A DNA stretch of 64,000 bases from Paralithodes platypus (GCA_032716605.1 CM064495.1:40757903-40821902); one strand, 5' to 3'; shown: positions 21,181 to 32,240, counted from the first letter of the stretch. The notes: a model not told the origin generated them from the sequence alone. Translations and numbers: made by a program.

Positions 21181-21289
21181 ATAAACCGGCGTGCTAGGTT
21201 ATAATGCCGATCTAATTATAGCGAATATTAATGATGGCCCTGCTAATAAATCCGGTGTATTAATCTGTAACGCCGGTAGGGGGTCGACT

Positions 21290-21660
21290 GTGTAGGTACT
21301 GACGCACAGACGGACAGACAGCACAGACAGGTTAACAGGTACATACAGACAAACAGACAATTAAACACACTAACAGGACAACCGTTGCATACAGACATAC
21401 ATACAACTACACACACAAACGGACAACACAGACATGTTAACAGGTACATACAGGCAAACAGACAATTAATCACAGACAGGATCACTGGAATATACAGACA
21501 AATACACACACAAACGGACAACACAGACAAGCTAACAGGTATATACAGACAAACAGACAATTAAACACACACAAGATTACCGTCACATACAGACAACCAG
21601 ACAATTAAAAACACATACGGATACCACAGACAGGTTAACAGGTACATACAGACATAGACA
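21290..21660. repeat. Degenerate ACAGACA-rich tandem repeat
   Basis: About three to four units of roughly 100 bp built from GTTAACAGGTACATACAG and ACAAACAGACAATTAA. The Cys/Val/Leu-rich minus-strand frame (21243-21560) is a repeat product. Confidence 0.85.
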
Positions 21661-21732
21661 TAATTAAACAAAAATCTACCTAAAAATTTACAAATTTGTC
21701 TCGATTTTGTTTATATAGATCTTGGGAGCAAA

Positions 21733-21792
<60 letters not shown>

Positions 21793-22010
21793 TAAAAACA
21801 TAGAGTAACAAGAAGAGTAAAAGATCGATGCCACAGTCTGTTGTTCGCATGACCTTTCCTTTGACATTCTAACCCTGTGGTAAATTACCCTTCAAAGTGG
21901 TCTGGTATTTTTGGATATTAATAATGGACAACTGACCCACATAACGATTGGTGATGGGCTGGGCTATCAGAGTGGGAGTTGAGCCTTCTCTGCCATACCC
22001 ATAGTTTTTT
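21661..22010. other. No gene; (TA)n array
   Basis: TA array (21735-21788) within non-repetitive sequence. Nothing recognised. Confidence 0.5.
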
Positions 22011-22019
22011 TTTAGTATT

Positions 22020-22275
22020 TTTTTCCTATGTGAGTGAGGGAGGCAAAAGGCAGAACTGCCTGTGACGAGTGCCTCCCCCAAAGTTGAAAGAGTGACAGGG
22101 CCAAAGTCAAGGGACGTTCGAGCCAAAATGCCTGGACACACGGAGTTTGAAGCAATTTAAGTCATAGGAAGAGGGAAAGACTAATTCTGGGAGAGAGTTC
22201 CAGAGCTCAGCTGTTGAATAGATTAAAGATTGAGAATAGCGTTTCACTCTTGGGTTGGAGAGTTGCACAGGGCTT
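22020..22275 (-). pseudogene. LINE family J, 3' end of ORF2 plus 3' UTR, copy J1
   Basis: On the minus strand a frame from about 22275 to a TGA at 22107 reads VKRYSQS, then AELWNSLPESVFPSS, then FKLRVSRHF. This is the C-terminal block typical of non-LTR reverse transcriptase proteins; the LWNSLP motif parallels NLWNGLP of the other LINE family here. About 80 bases of 3' UTR follow and end at an A-rich tail (T-rich on the plus strand near 22005-22020). The RT core and everything upstream is missing, so this is a typical 5'-truncated insertion. Three copies in the window agree in frame. Confidence 0.75.
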
Positions 22276-22309
22276 ACTCTGACTGTTCCTTTTACTTATA
22301 TATTTTCTA

Positions 22310-22500
22310 GATCTCAAGTGGCGGCATCTCTTCCATGGATTAACCTCTCTACTGCCAAACTAGAGGTTGGCAGACTGGGAACCAAAGCGTCACTTTTTCC
22401 TTTGCCCCTCAACATTCCCTTCATAATTGTTAAGGGGCACAGGGCCCTGGGTGGGGCTTTGGTGTCCCGGGCGCTTCTGCACCCTCCTCAGCCCCTCACC
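22310..22500. repeat. Dispersed repeat K, copy 1
   Basis: About 165 bases shared with 49986-50140, including CTAGAGGTTGGCAGACTGGG and GGCCCTGGGTGGGGCTTTGG. One plus frame reads LEVGRLGTKAS in both copies, but the second copy needs a frameshift to continue. The family was not recognised. Confidence 0.7.
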
Positions 22501-22876
22501 TGGGAGCGGCTTCGGTCACCGGGGCTTTCTTAGTGGTAAAGTTTGTGGGGGGGGGGGGGGGGGGGGATTCTGTGGGGGCTCTTGGCCTTTTGCTCGGGAC
22601 CTTGGGGCTGTTCGGTCAGACAGCCTGGGGAACAACAACAACAACAACAACAACGCTATAAGGGGTGTTGGGTAGTTGTGAAGTACGTTTCTAGCATCCA
22701 GTTGATATATATAGATAACAAGATATGGTATATATAGATAGATAAATAGATAGGCCATTTTATCAACAATAGATGGACATATGTAGGAAGATAGATTGAC
22801 AAACATATAGTATATACAAGTGGATAGGTGGAGCGAATGTGTGTGTGTATGGGAGAGAGTGGGGGGGGGGATACTA
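22501..22876. other. G-run, (ACA)n and GATA tracts
   Basis: Poly-G at 22547-22566, ACA at 22630-22655, GATA-like repeats at 22705-22800, and a GT/GA tract before 22870. No gene seen. Confidence 0.6.
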
Positions 22877-23194
22877 TTAAGGGGAGGTATTTAGTTTGTT
22901 CCCTAGACCTCCATCAAGCTTAAAATTACACCCCCTTGAGTCCCTTTCAAGATAAATTTGTACATTTTTCGGAAGAAAAATGTCCCGGCCGAAGGCCGGT
23001 TCCTCTTAAATTACAGGCTCGCTATCGCTCGCCAGGATAAAATCGACACCTGAATTGCACGAAAGGTCTTAATAAAGTTCTTAAAATCGCTAAACTAATG
23101 GGGCAAACGTTTTATAATATCAAAATCAATGGGGCTAACCATGTGGGAGAAAGGGGTCAAGAAAAAAATCCCTCAAGTGGAAATCTCCCCTTAA
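22877..23194 (+). mobile_element. TTAA-A element, copy 12
   Basis: Complete, 318 bp: TTAAGGGGAGGTATTTAG to AAATCTCCCCTTAA. GC hairpin CCGGCC-GAA-GGCCGG and the mirror repeat are intact. It lacks one of the three internal subrepeats, as does copy 19. Good reference copy. Confidence 0.95.
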
Positions 23195-23490
23195 GAAGTC
23201 TTGAGTGTTGACCTGGCATTGGTAATTCACTTATAATAGTGTCATTTATGGGTCTCTATTGACGATGACATCAATTACGTGCACTCCACTCGTCTTACTA
23301 AATACACACATAGAGAGATAGACTGTGCAATAGCTGCGTACACTGCAAGCTATAACTATCTATATTGACTCTTCTGTAGTAGAGTGGATAGTGTGATAGT
23401 GGATACTGTTGGTGGATAGATAATATAGTCTGTTTTTTCCAGCTCATGGTAAATTACTGTCACGCCATCCTGATTACTCGGCTATTACCA
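23195..23490. other. No gene recognised
   Basis: Non-repetitive sequence ending in an 11-bp array. Confidence 0.4.
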
Positions 23491-23566
23491 AGATATTACC
23501 AAGATATTACCAAGATATTACCAAGATATTACCAAGATATTACCAAGATATTACCAAGATATTGTA
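23486..23566. repeat. 11-bp tandem repeat
   Basis: Seven to eight copies of ACCAAGATATT. Confidence 0.95.
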
Positions 23567-23674
23567 GCGAAATATAATGTCAAAACTTGGTAATAGCAGG
23601 ACGCACAGATGAACCACTATCTGATCATCAATAATACCACCAACAACAAGAACATTTAGACGCTCGATCAAAGA

Positions 23675-23985
23675 GGACAAGACAATAAACTAATCAAACA
23701 AAGCGCTCACCTTCCATGCCCTTCTTGCCCCCCCCCCCTTCACCCTCCTCTTGTTGACATAGCACCACTGTCACCACCAGAACCACTACCTGCCTGAAAC
23801 ACAACTCTGAAGCAAGTTACCTTTATATCCAGACCAACAATCAAAACAACGAGAGAAGCTAGACGACCGATCACAGGCCACAAGAAAACAAGCTAATAAG
23901 ACAAAGCGCACACCTTCCATGCCCTTCTGCCCCCCCTTCACCCTCCTCTTGTTGACATAGCACCACTGTCACTACCACCACCACC
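23675..23985. repeat. Direct duplication of about 105 bp
   Basis: Two related segments (23675-23782 and 23880-23982) share CACCTTCCATGCCCTTCT, a C-run, and CTCTTGTTGACATAGCACC. They are separated by about 100 bases and diverge by small substitutions and C-run length. Confidence 0.85.
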
Positions 23986-23987
23986 AC

Positions 23988-24140
23988 CTCCCTGAGAAAC
24001 GACTGGTGGCCATGACTTCCGGGTGAATTAGTGATGTTAATGGGATGGTGGATGGTGGTGGTGATGGTGGTGGGGAGGAATGGTGGGTGGTGGTGGTGGT
24101 GGTGTGATGGATGGCCTGTTGGTGGAGAATGTTTTTTTTT
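23988..24140. repeat. Left arm of the direct repeat flanking LINE copy 2
   Basis: Shares CATGACT, GATGAATTAGTGATGTTAATG-type sequence, a GGT/G-rich spacer and GTGTGATnGATGG with 28008-28135, on the same strand. The arms lie on opposite sides of the LINE. Confidence 0.75.
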
Positions 24141-24149
24141 TCGTGGGGA

Positions 24150-24154
24150 GAGAG

Positions 24155-24193
<39 letters not shown>

Positions 24194-24367
24194 GAGAGAT
24201 CTTATGTTAGAAAATGGGTTTTTTTTTTTTTTTTTTTTTAGAGAGAGAGAGAGAGAGGACGAGAGAGCTTATGTTAGAAAATGGGGGGCTTATTTTTTGT
24301 TTTGTTTTTTGTTTTAGAGAGAGAGAGAGAGAGCTTATGTTAGAGAATGAGTTCGTTTTTTGTGTTT

Positions 24368-24462
<95 letters not shown>
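24150..24462. repeat. GA, poly-T and (CT)n array, 5' flank of LINE copy 2
   Basis: Alternating GA arrays and T-runs lead into an uninterrupted CT array (about 24370-24462) that ends exactly where the LINE begins. Confidence 0.93.
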
Positions 24463-24465
<3 letters not shown>

Positions 24466-24748
24466 ATATCGCAAGATGATCCAGCACTACAAAAACAAGT
24501 CAAGGAATATCATCATCTCAGGCATTCTCCCCAAGATCGACGCACCTGACAAATTCTACGACAAGGCCTTCAGCACAAATAGCCGACTAAAACATTTGTG
24601 TCTGAGGGAAGAAGTTGAATTCATCAACCTCTGGGACAACTTCTACAACCAGCCTACTCTGTTCCGCAAGGATGGCACTCATCTAAACCCTGTGGGTTCA
24701 GCACGCATGGGTCGTCTCCTACACGAAGCAGTCCGCAGCCATGGATAA
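24463..24748 (+). CDS. LINE ORF1, C-terminal part (SGNH/esterase-like)
   Basis: About 94 codons of LINE sequence end at a TAA. IIISGILPKI resembles the GxxP block and DGTHLNPVG (24671 onwards) the Asp-x-x-His block of SGNH/GDSL esterases. An esterase domain in ORF1 is established for CR1-type LINEs, where ORF1p binds element RNA; the esterase role is not settled. The N-terminal part, including any zinc finger and the catalytic Ser block, is missing because insertion or truncation occurred here, next to the CT array. Ser/Leu repeats upstream in the same frame come from the CT array and are not part of the protein. Confidence 0.72.
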
Positions 24749-24868
24749 AAAAAACTCCATCCGAGAAGAAGCAGCAGTGACATAAATCATCCAACGCCAA
24801 GAAAAAAACAGAGGCAACCGAGGACCACCAGCGATAAGGACCGGAGACAGCGAGGACCGAGGACAGCC

Positions 24869-27749
24869 ATGAACATAAATGTAGATCCGACAAGAACCAA
24901 AAATATTATTGAAGCGCGTTCCGTGAGTTCTAAAATAACAAATTTAAAGGTTTTCTATGCAAACGCTCGTAGCATACGCAATAAATTTTCAGATTTAGAG
25001 GAGCTAGTGTTTACAGAAAATTATGATGTGATTGGCATAACAGAATCTTGGCTCAATACAGAAGATAGAGACTTTTTAGCAGAGTATTCACTTCCCGGTT
25101 ATGTAATGTTTGAGAAAAGCCGAATAAATCGAAATGGAGGTGGCGTTTTACTTTATATCAAAGAAAGTCTTAACCCTACCCTCTTGTCAAAACCTCAAAT
25201 TGTGAACGTCGACGCATCTTTTGTGCTAATAAAGAATAATAAAGGTACCAAAATAATACTTGCATTAATATACAGACCTCCAGCTCAATCAGTGCAAACT
25301 GACCGAGAAATTTACGAACAAATTGCAGATATAAGTAACTCGCAAGATACCGTAATTTTTGGTGACTTTAATTTACCTGTGACCAAGTGGGGCGATACTC
25401 TTACTTCACACTCCGGACATGACTTGTATACGAACTTGCAAGAGAGTTCGCTTTATCAATTTGTTGGAACGCCGACCCGTGGTAATAACGTTCTTGACAT
25501 TGTACTTGCAACAAAAGAAGAATTAATAGAGAATTTGAATGTTGGTGATGAATTCAGTAACAGCGACCATCATACGATAACTTTCACTTTAAAGTTTACT
25601 AGTAACGAACCAAATAGTAGCATCGAAAAAGTCCCTAATTTCAAGAAAGCAAACTTCCATAAACTTAGAGCTATGTTTAAAGAAACTGACTGGAGCTTTT
25701 TAATTCACAATAACGACATAAATACATCTTGGAAGTTATTCGAAGCCACTTACCTAAAAGCAGTGCAAGACTGCATACCATCGAAAACTCGGCGTCCAGG
25801 CCATAATAATAAGCCCAAATGGTGGAATAAAGATATTTCAAACTGCCTGCTTGCTAAAAAATGTGCTAATGATAGATTAAAATCCTCACAAAATGACGAA
25901 GAACGGGTGAAATTTGTAGAGCTACGACGCAAAGCCAAAAAAGTTAATTAAGCAAAGTAAAAAGACCTTAGAGTTACATATTGCGAATCAAAGTAAAACA
26001 AACCCGAAAGAATTCTATAGTTATATCAGAAAGAAAAAAGTAGTTACTTCAACTGTTGGACCGTTAGTCGATGAAAATGGAGAATACACCAAAGATGAAG
26101 AACAAATGAGTAATGCCCTCAATACCTTCTTTGCATCAGTTTTTACAACAGAAGACCTCAGTGATATCCCTACACCATCGCCGATTCAGATTGATAATTC
26201 AGATGTTTTAAGCAATATCACCGTTACAGAGAGAGAAGTATTGAATTGTTTAGATAAACTCAAGGTAAATAAAACGCCTGGACCTGATACAATCTCGCCT
26301 AGAGTTCTAAAGGAAGCTAAGGATGAGCTCTCTAAACCACTGACATTACTATTCAATAAATCCTTGCAGTCTGGAACTATGCCCGATCAGTGGAAGCTAG
26401 CCAACGTAACACCGATATTCAAAAAAGGCAGCAAATCCCTATCCAGTAACTATCGTCCAATTAGCTTAACCTCAGTTGTATGTAAAATGCTAGAAACTGT
26501 CATACGAGACAGACTCGTAAATCACTTAGAGGAAAATAACATACTTAAAGATACTCAACACGGCTTTCGTAAAAAACGTTCCTGTTTAACAAACCTCTTA
26601 GACTTCTTCCACGATATCCTCAACCTCTACGATGAGAGTAAAGCTGTAGATATTATATACCTTGATTTTCAAAAGGCCTTTGACAAAGTTCCCCACAAAC
26701 GTTTACTGCTAAAACTAAAAGCGCATGGAATACAAGACGGTGTGTTGAAATGGATAGAAAATTGGCTCAGCGACAGAAAGCAAAGAGTAATCATAAACGG
26801 TAAGGCATCAAAATGGACCAATGTAAGTAGCGGGGTACCCCAGGGATCGGTACTAGGACCAATTCTCTTTCTAATTTACATCAACGACATAGATGAGGGT
26901 CTCACCTGTACAATCTCAAAATTTGCTGACGATACAAAAATTGCAAATAGCGTACTCTCGAAAGAACAAGTTGACGATATGCAACACAATCTAGATAAAT
27001 TGTCATGTTGGGCCCAAATTTGGCAAATGAGTTTCAATGCGGATAAATGTAAAGTACTACATATCGGATACCTAAATGAGAAAGCAAACTATTCGATGAA
27101 TGGCACTCAGCTTAAGAATGTAAACAGAGAAACCGATCTGGGAGTAACAATAGCGAGTAACCTAAAACCGAGTCAACAATGTTCAGAAGTTGTTAAGAAG
27201 GCAAACAAAATAATTGGCTTTATAGGCAGGTCATTTGAGCATAAATCCAAAGAAGTTATCCTAACCCTTTACAATTCCTTAGTCCGCCCTCTTCTGGAAT
27301 ACTGCGTTCAATCCTGGTGCCCTTATTACCAAAAAGATATAAACAAGCTAGAACGAGTTCAACGTAGAGTTACCAAAATGATACCTAGCCTAAAGAACAA
27401 ACCATACGAAGAGCGTCTTAGAGAATTAAATCTATTTCCTTTAACCCAGCGCAGATTAAGAGGCGACTTAATTCAAGTGTTCAAAATCATCAAAGGCATC
27501 GACAATATGAACTGTAGTAAGTACTTCACTATCGACCAATCTAATTACACGCGGGGAAACGGTTGCAAAATTATTGGTAAATCTTTTAACTCGCACGAAT
27601 CTAAGAATTTCTTCTTCAATCGAGTTGTCAACTTGTGGAATGGGCTTCCCCGAAACGTTATAGACTGCATCACCGTTGATTCATTTAAACTCCGCCTAGA
27701 CAAATATCTCGCATCAAACCCGCGACTGACTGCGTTTGTAAATGAATAA
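24869..27749 (+). pseudogene. LINE ORF2: APE-type endonuclease plus reverse transcriptase, one frameshift
   Basis: ORF2 nicks the target and reverse transcribes element RNA there. Domains in order: an APE-type endonuclease at residues about 25-255, with YANARS (Asn), TESWL (Glu), YRPP, GDFN (25361-25372, residue 165) and SDHH (residue 232). A linker with WWNKDIS follows, then reverse transcriptase with NYRPISLTS, DFQKAFDKVPH, GVPQGSVLGP and FADD (26922-26933, about residue 685). The C-terminal LVRPLLEYC and NLWNGLP motifs close it. The A-run at 25937-25942 has six A where copy 1 has five, so the frame stops at 25951 and resumes in the other phase (next ATG 26106). Without that base the frame would be 959 codons. 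The start ATG was chosen because it precedes the endonuclease and follows the ORF1 stop by 120 bases. It is otherwise intact and probably recently active. The clade call (CR1/L2 rather than Jockey) rests on ORF1. Confidence 0.93.
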
Positions 27750-28007
27750 CTTTATTTTATCCCCCCCTCAGTTACTAACCCATCTGTCCCCTACTAACTT
27801 CCTAATCCTGCCACGGACATTAGTTCCAGGGCAGTAATTCCCTTTCCAATGTTCCCTTACCCACTCTAAACCACTGTTTGGACACTTGATCCTCAGTGTT
27901 TTGGAGGACAAGCAACCTAGAAGGGTCACTGGATCTGTTGTTGCTTGATTTCCTTTGTACTCCTTTGTACTCTCTCTCTCTTTTCTTTTAGGAGGTTGAT
28001 ATATCAG

Positions 28008-28135
28008 CGCCTCCCCCCTGAGGAACGACCGCTCGCCATGACTCTGGGATGAATTAGTGATGTTAATGACTTGCTGGGGGGGGGGGGGGGGGGGGCGGGG
28101 GGTCCTGGTGTGATCGATGGGCTGTTGTTAGTAAA
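28008..28135. repeat. Right arm of the direct repeat flanking LINE copy 2
   Basis: Partner of 23988-24140: CCTGAGGAACGACC, GATGAATTAGTGATGTTAATG-type sequence, a long G-run, and GGTGTGATCGATGGGCTG. Confidence 0.75.
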
Positions 28136-28441
28136 TCATTAGGTGGGGTGGGGTGGGGTGGGGGGTATTTGGAGCAGAGGTAGATGGATAGATAGATAGA
28201 TAGATATATAGCTAGATAGAGAGTGAGAGTGTGAGAGCGAGAGAGTGATTGTGAGTGAGAGACGGGCAGACATACAGGCATAGAAAGATAGAGAGAGAGT
28301 GAGTGAGCGTGAGAGACAGACAGAGAGTGAGAGTGGGTGAGAGAGAGAGAGTGAGAGAGAGAGAGAGAGATCAACACCTCGTCAGGACTAATTAAGACGG
28401 GCACTAGAGTTCTCAGTCTCACTTAATTAAGGCGCTTTGGT
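28136..28441. repeat. GGGGT, GATA and GAGT arrays
   Basis: Simple repeats: GGGGT (28143-28165), GATA (28187-28215), and GAGAGT/GAGA (28217-28370). No gene. Confidence 0.85.
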
Positions 28442-28828
28442 TTAAGGGGGTCACCGGGTTTTTTTTTTTATCTTTCTCTCCTTTTCTCTCTTTCCCTGGC
28501 TTGTATCCATTCGGCCCCATTCAGCCAAATTGTTTTAAGACGTTTATCCCCATCCAGGTGTCGATTTCTTCCTGGCGAGCGATAGCGAGCCAGCATTGTA
28601 TGGAGAAATACTTCGCCGGAGACATTTGTCTATCGAAAAATGTACATATTTAGCTTGCTGTCAAAAAATATATATATATATATGCCGGCTCGCTACCGCT
28701 CGCCAGGAAAATATTGACACCTGGATGTGGGTAAACGTCTTAAAACAGTAGGCTGAATGGGGCCGAATGGATACAAGCCAAAGAGAGAGGGAAAGAATGA
28801 GAAAAGAAAGCGAAGTGGGCTCCCTTAA
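28442..28828. mobile_element. TTAA-C foldback element, copy 13
   Basis: TTAAGGGGGTCACCGGG to GTGGGCTCCCTTAA. Inverted halves carry GGCTTGTATCCATTCGG and GAATGGATACAAGCC. One side of the GC hairpin is deleted (AAATACTTCGCCGG). A TA run lies in the loop. Confidence 0.92.
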
Positions 28829-28864
28829 GAAGAAGAGGAAGGAAGAGAAGGAGAGAAGTTGAGG

Positions 28865-29365
28865 TGATGTCTATTCGACGATTTTATTCAGCTTAGGAAG
28901 AACGTCACCCTATTCAATGGCTACACAGACTCTATCTCGATTAAGGGGAGATCTCCACTTGAGGGATTTTTTTTCTTGACCCCGTTTTCCCTCATGTTTA
29001 GCCCCATTGCTTTTGATATTATAAATCGTTTGCCCCATTAGTTTAGCGATTTTAAGAACTTTCACCCCATATTAAGACCTTTCGTGCAATTCAGGGTGTC
29101 GATTTTATCCTGGCGAGCGATAGCGAGCCTGTAATTTAAGAGGAACCGGCCTTTGGCCGGGAAATTTTTCTACCGAAAAATGTACAAATTTATCTTGAAA
29201 GGGACTCAAGGGGGTGTAATTTTAAGCTTGATGGAGGTCTAGGGAACAAACTAAATACCTCCCCTTAATCCTTTTAGCTACCATACATCCTTCCCAAGCT
29301 TCACAAAATCGTCTACATGTAGCTGTAATAAAAACCAAAAAAGTCGTCGGTACAGAGAGGGTTAA
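28865..29365. mobile_element. CCC-family element F4 with nested TTAA copy 14
   Basis: Left part (TTCGACGATTTTATTCAGC, 28873 onwards) and right part (CTTCACAAAATCGTCTACATG ... GTACAGAGAGGGTTAA) form one CCC element split by TTAA copy 14. The left terminus is worn. F5 gives the empty site (CTATCTCCATTAATCC). Confidence 0.82.
28941..29268 (-). mobile_element. TTAA-A element, copy 14 (nested in F4)
   Basis: TTAAGGGGAGATCTCCACTTG to ATACCTCCCCTTAA. Intact GC hairpin CCGGCC-TTT-GGCCGG, hairpin 1 and mirror repeat. TTAA at both ends. Confidence 0.95.
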
Positions 29366-29512
29366 AATTCCCCTGTATGGTGCCGCAAAGACCGTGAACG
29401 TAAATATATGCAAAATCGAACGATATTTTTCAGAGACTGGTGATAATGAAGCAGGTTCAATTTGGTCGTGAACAAGACAGTCATCGAAGAGGAATGAAAT
29501 ACACACATATCT
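29366..29512. other. Short unassigned spacer
   Basis: About 150 bases between F4 and F5 with no recognised feature. Confidence 0.4.
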
Positions 29513-29716
29513 TTAACCCTTTCTGTACCGGTGATGTACGTTTCATGGTATTCTGGCCACTATTAGACGATTTGGTACAGCTTAGGAAAGACGTCTACTC
29601 ATGCAAAAGCTACTGACTATCTCCATTAATCCATATAATCGCTACCATATATCCTTCATAAACTCGCCTCAATGTAAATATAATCCAAAATACGTCACCG
29701 GTATAGAAGGGGTTAA
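29513..29716. mobile_element. CCC-family element F5, complete and unnested
   Basis: 204 bp from TTAACCCTTTCTGTACCGG to CCGGTATAGAAGGGGTTAA, with imperfect inverted termini of about 18 bp. The TTAACCC ends are those expected of piggyBac-like non-autonomous elements; that assignment is inferred from ends alone. It is the best reference copy and provides the empty site for TTAA copy 14. Confidence 0.88.
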
Positions 29717-29782
29717 TTTACTATATTGCTCATCCATTGCAAGCCTATTTGTGTGGATATGTTTTGCAATGCTTCGATGTCT

Positions 29783-30333
29783 AAAGCCGGTATCACACGA
29801 GAACTTTCATAGCCAACATTCGATACTCAACATTTTTCTGGCAAAATTGCTGGACAATTTTGCACCAATATCGGAAACTAGACTGATGATAGATGAATTG
29901 AAGGGGAGGTATTTAGTTTGTTCCCTACGTTTTCATCAAGCTTAAAATTACACCCCCTAGACCCCCTTTCAAGATAAATTTGTACATTTTTCGGTAGAAA
30001 AATTTCCCGGCCGGAGGCCGGTTGCTCTTAAATTACAGGCTCGCTATCGCTCGCCAGGAAAAAATCGACACCTTAATGGCACTAAAGGTCTTAAAATTGA
30101 CAGATATGGGGCAAAATGTCTTAAAATGTCAAAACTACTAGGGCAAACGTCTTAAAATCTCAAAAGCAATGGGGCTAAACATGAGGGAGAAAGGGGTCCA
30201 GAAAAAAAAATCCCTCAAGTGGAAATCTCCCTTTCAGTGACATAAATATAATACATGTTGACCTCATAAGCTGCCAGACCAGTGTTAAGGATAAAGGTTG
30301 AAGGCAAAAGCGTTCGTGTGATACCGGGCTTAA
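29783..30333. mobile_element. TATCACACGAG-family MITE, copy D2, with nested TTAA copy 15
   Basis: Ends AAAGCCGGTATCACACGAG and CGTGTGATACCGGGCTTAA face each other. A TTAA-A element (29898-30236) splits the body. The right-hand TTAA is shared with the left end of CCC element F6. Confidence 0.82.
29898..30236 (+). mobile_element. TTAA-A element, copy 15 (nested in D2)
   Basis: Starts TTGAAGGGGAGGTATTTAG and ends AAATCTCCCTTTCAG, so both TTAA sites have mutated. The core is complete (GC hairpin CCGGCC-GGA-GGCCGG). Confidence 0.88.
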
Positions 30334-30841
30334 CCCTATATATATTAAGACGATCATGGGCAGTTTAAGTAAGGATCTGTGGTGGTGCTGGACAAAGGGT
30401 TAAGGGGAGATTTCCACTTGAGGGATTTTTTTTTTCTGGACCCGTTTCTCCCTCATGTTTAGCCCCATTGCTTTTGAGATTTTAAGACGTTCGCCCTAGT
30501 AGTTTTGACATTTTAAGACATTTTGCCCCATATCTGTCAATTTTAAGACCTTTCGTGCCATTAAGGTGTCGATTTTTTCCTGGCGAGCGATAGCGAGCCT
30601 GTAATTTAAGAGCAACCGGCCTCCGGCCGGGACATTTTTCTACCGAAAAATGTACAAATTTATCTTGAAAGGGGGTCTAGGGGGTGTAATTTTAAGCTTG
30701 ATGAAAACGTAGGGAACAAACTAAATACCTCCCCTTAAGTAAGATAGTTCGAAGCCTGTTAACTTTTTGTTAGCTTAATATAATCGTCTTAAAGTTGCTA
30801 GCCTCTAATGGAAAGGACATCACCGGTACTGAAGGGGTTAA
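30330..30841. mobile_element. CCC-family element F6 with nested TTAA copy 16
   Basis: TTAACCCTATATATATTAAG on the left, AGTTGCTAGCCTCTAATG and CACCGGTACTGAAGGGGTTAA-type end on the right. TTAA copy 16 interrupts it at GGACAAAGGGTTAA. F3 retains the matching empty site. Confidence 0.85.
30400..30738 (-). mobile_element. TTAA-A element, copy 16 (nested in F6)
   Basis: TTAAGGGGAGATTTCCACTTG-type start to ACCTCCCCTTAA, GC hairpin CCGGCC-TCC-GGCCGG, all core modules present. It is very close to copies 15 and 23, sharing the GATGAAAACGTAGG variant near the end. Confidence 0.95.
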
Positions 30842-30889
30842 CGTTCGACGTTCTTAAAGATCCCGAAACTCGCAGGTAGTCAAGGGGAG

Positions 30890-31216
30890 ATTTCCACTGG
30901 AGGGACTTTTTTCTTGACCCCTTTCTCCCTCATGTCTAGCCCCATTGCTCTTTTGAGATTTTAAGATGTTCGCCCCATTAGTTTGGCGATTTTAAGAATT
31001 TACGCCCCATTCTGTAAATTTTAAGACCTTTCGTGCCATTTAGGTGTCGATTTTATCCTGGCGAGCGATAGCGAGCCTGTAATTTAAGAGTAACCGGCCT
31101 TCGGCCGGGACATTTTTCTACCGAAAAATGTACAAATTTATCTTGAAAGGGGGTCAAGGGGGTGTAATTTCAAGCTTGATGGAAGTCTAAGAAACACACT
31201 AAACACCTCCCCTTAA
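30890..31216 (-). mobile_element. TTAA-A element, copy 17
   Basis: TCAAGGGGAGATTTCCAC to ACACCTCCCCTTAA (left TTAA mutated to TCAA). GC hairpin CCGGCC-TTC-GGCCGG is intact. Confidence 0.93.
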
Positions 31217-31375
31217 ACAGAGAGGGAGAGGATGGTAAGTTGGTAGTGTGGCAACAGTGATGATTGAGTGTTAGGTCTGCCCTGTGCGTCTAGGTGTGAG
31301 TTGTTGTGTCAAGACGGTCACCAAGTCCTACAATACAAGCTCCAGGGGTGATATTGGTGATGCGGTGTGTGATCC

Positions 31376-32240
31376 AGGTATGTGTCGGTGTGTAGGGCAT
31401 GTGTGGTGATGTGTTTGTAGTGGTGATTTGAGTGGTGTATGACGGTAGTGGTGATGCTTGTGTTGTGTAGGTATGTGTGGTGATGTGTTTTGTAGTGGTG
31501 ATTTGAGTGGTATATGACGGTAGTGGTGATGCTTGTGTTGTGTAGGTATGTGTGGTGATGTGTTTGTAGTGGTGATTTGAGTGGTGTATGACGGTAGTGG
31601 TGATGCTTGTGTTGTGTAGGTATGTGTGTGTTTGTAGTGGTGATTTGAGTGGTATATGACGGTAGTGGTGATGTTTGTGTTGTGTAGGTATGTGTGGTGA
31701 TGTGCTTGTAGTGGTGATTTGAGTGGTATATGACTTTAGTGGTGATGTTTGTGTTGTGTAGGTATGTGTGGTGATGTGTTTGTAGTGGTGATTTGAGTGG
31801 TGTATGACGGTAGTGGTGATGTTTGTGTTGTGTAGGTATGTGTGATGATGTGCTTGTAGTGGTGATTTGAGTGGTGTATGACGGTAGTGGTGATGCTCGT
31901 GTTGTGTAGGTATGTGTCGGTGTGTAGGGTATGTGTGGTGATGTGCTTGTAGTGGTGATTTGAGTGGTGTATGACGGTAGTGGTGATGCTTGTGTTGTGT
32001 AGGTATGTGTCGGTGTGTAGGGTATGTGTGGTGATGTGCTTGTAGTGGTGATTTGAGTGGTTTATGACGGTAGTGGTGATGCTTGTGTTGTGTAGGTATG
32101 TGCCGTGTAGGGTATGTGATGTACTTGTAGTGGTGATTTGAGTGGTTTATGACGGTAGTGGTGATGCTTGTGTTGTGTAGGTATGTGTCGGTGTGTAGGG
32201 TATGTGTGGTGATGTGCTTGTAGCGGTCATTCGAGTGGTA
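31376..32240. repeat. About 74-bp minisatellite
   Basis: About eleven units, each with GTAGTGGTGATTTGAGTGG and GATGCTTGTGTTGTGTAGG-like modules. Some units carry an extra 19 bases (GTCGGTGTGTAGGGTATG), mainly in the right half. The 74-bp unit is not a multiple of three and no long frame crosses it. Confidence 0.93.

Larger units (their letters stand above)
24463..27970 (+). mobile_element. CR1/L2-like LINE, copy 2 (longest)
   Basis: This copy runs from the C-terminal third of ORF1 through complete ORF2 to the 3' tail TTTGTACTCCTTTGTAC. It is flanked by CT repeats on both sides (to 24462, and 27971-27982). ORF1 end (24748) and ORF2 ATG (24869) are 120 bases apart. A single extra A in ORF2 is the only frame-breaking lesion seen. 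The 3' UTR carries ACGGACATTAGTTCCAGGG, the form shared with copy 3. Confidence 0.95.

Noticed and set aside
24347..24462. Ser/Leu N-terminus of the ORF1 fragment
   Set aside because: Derived from the CT array in frame by chance; LINE sequence starts at 24463.
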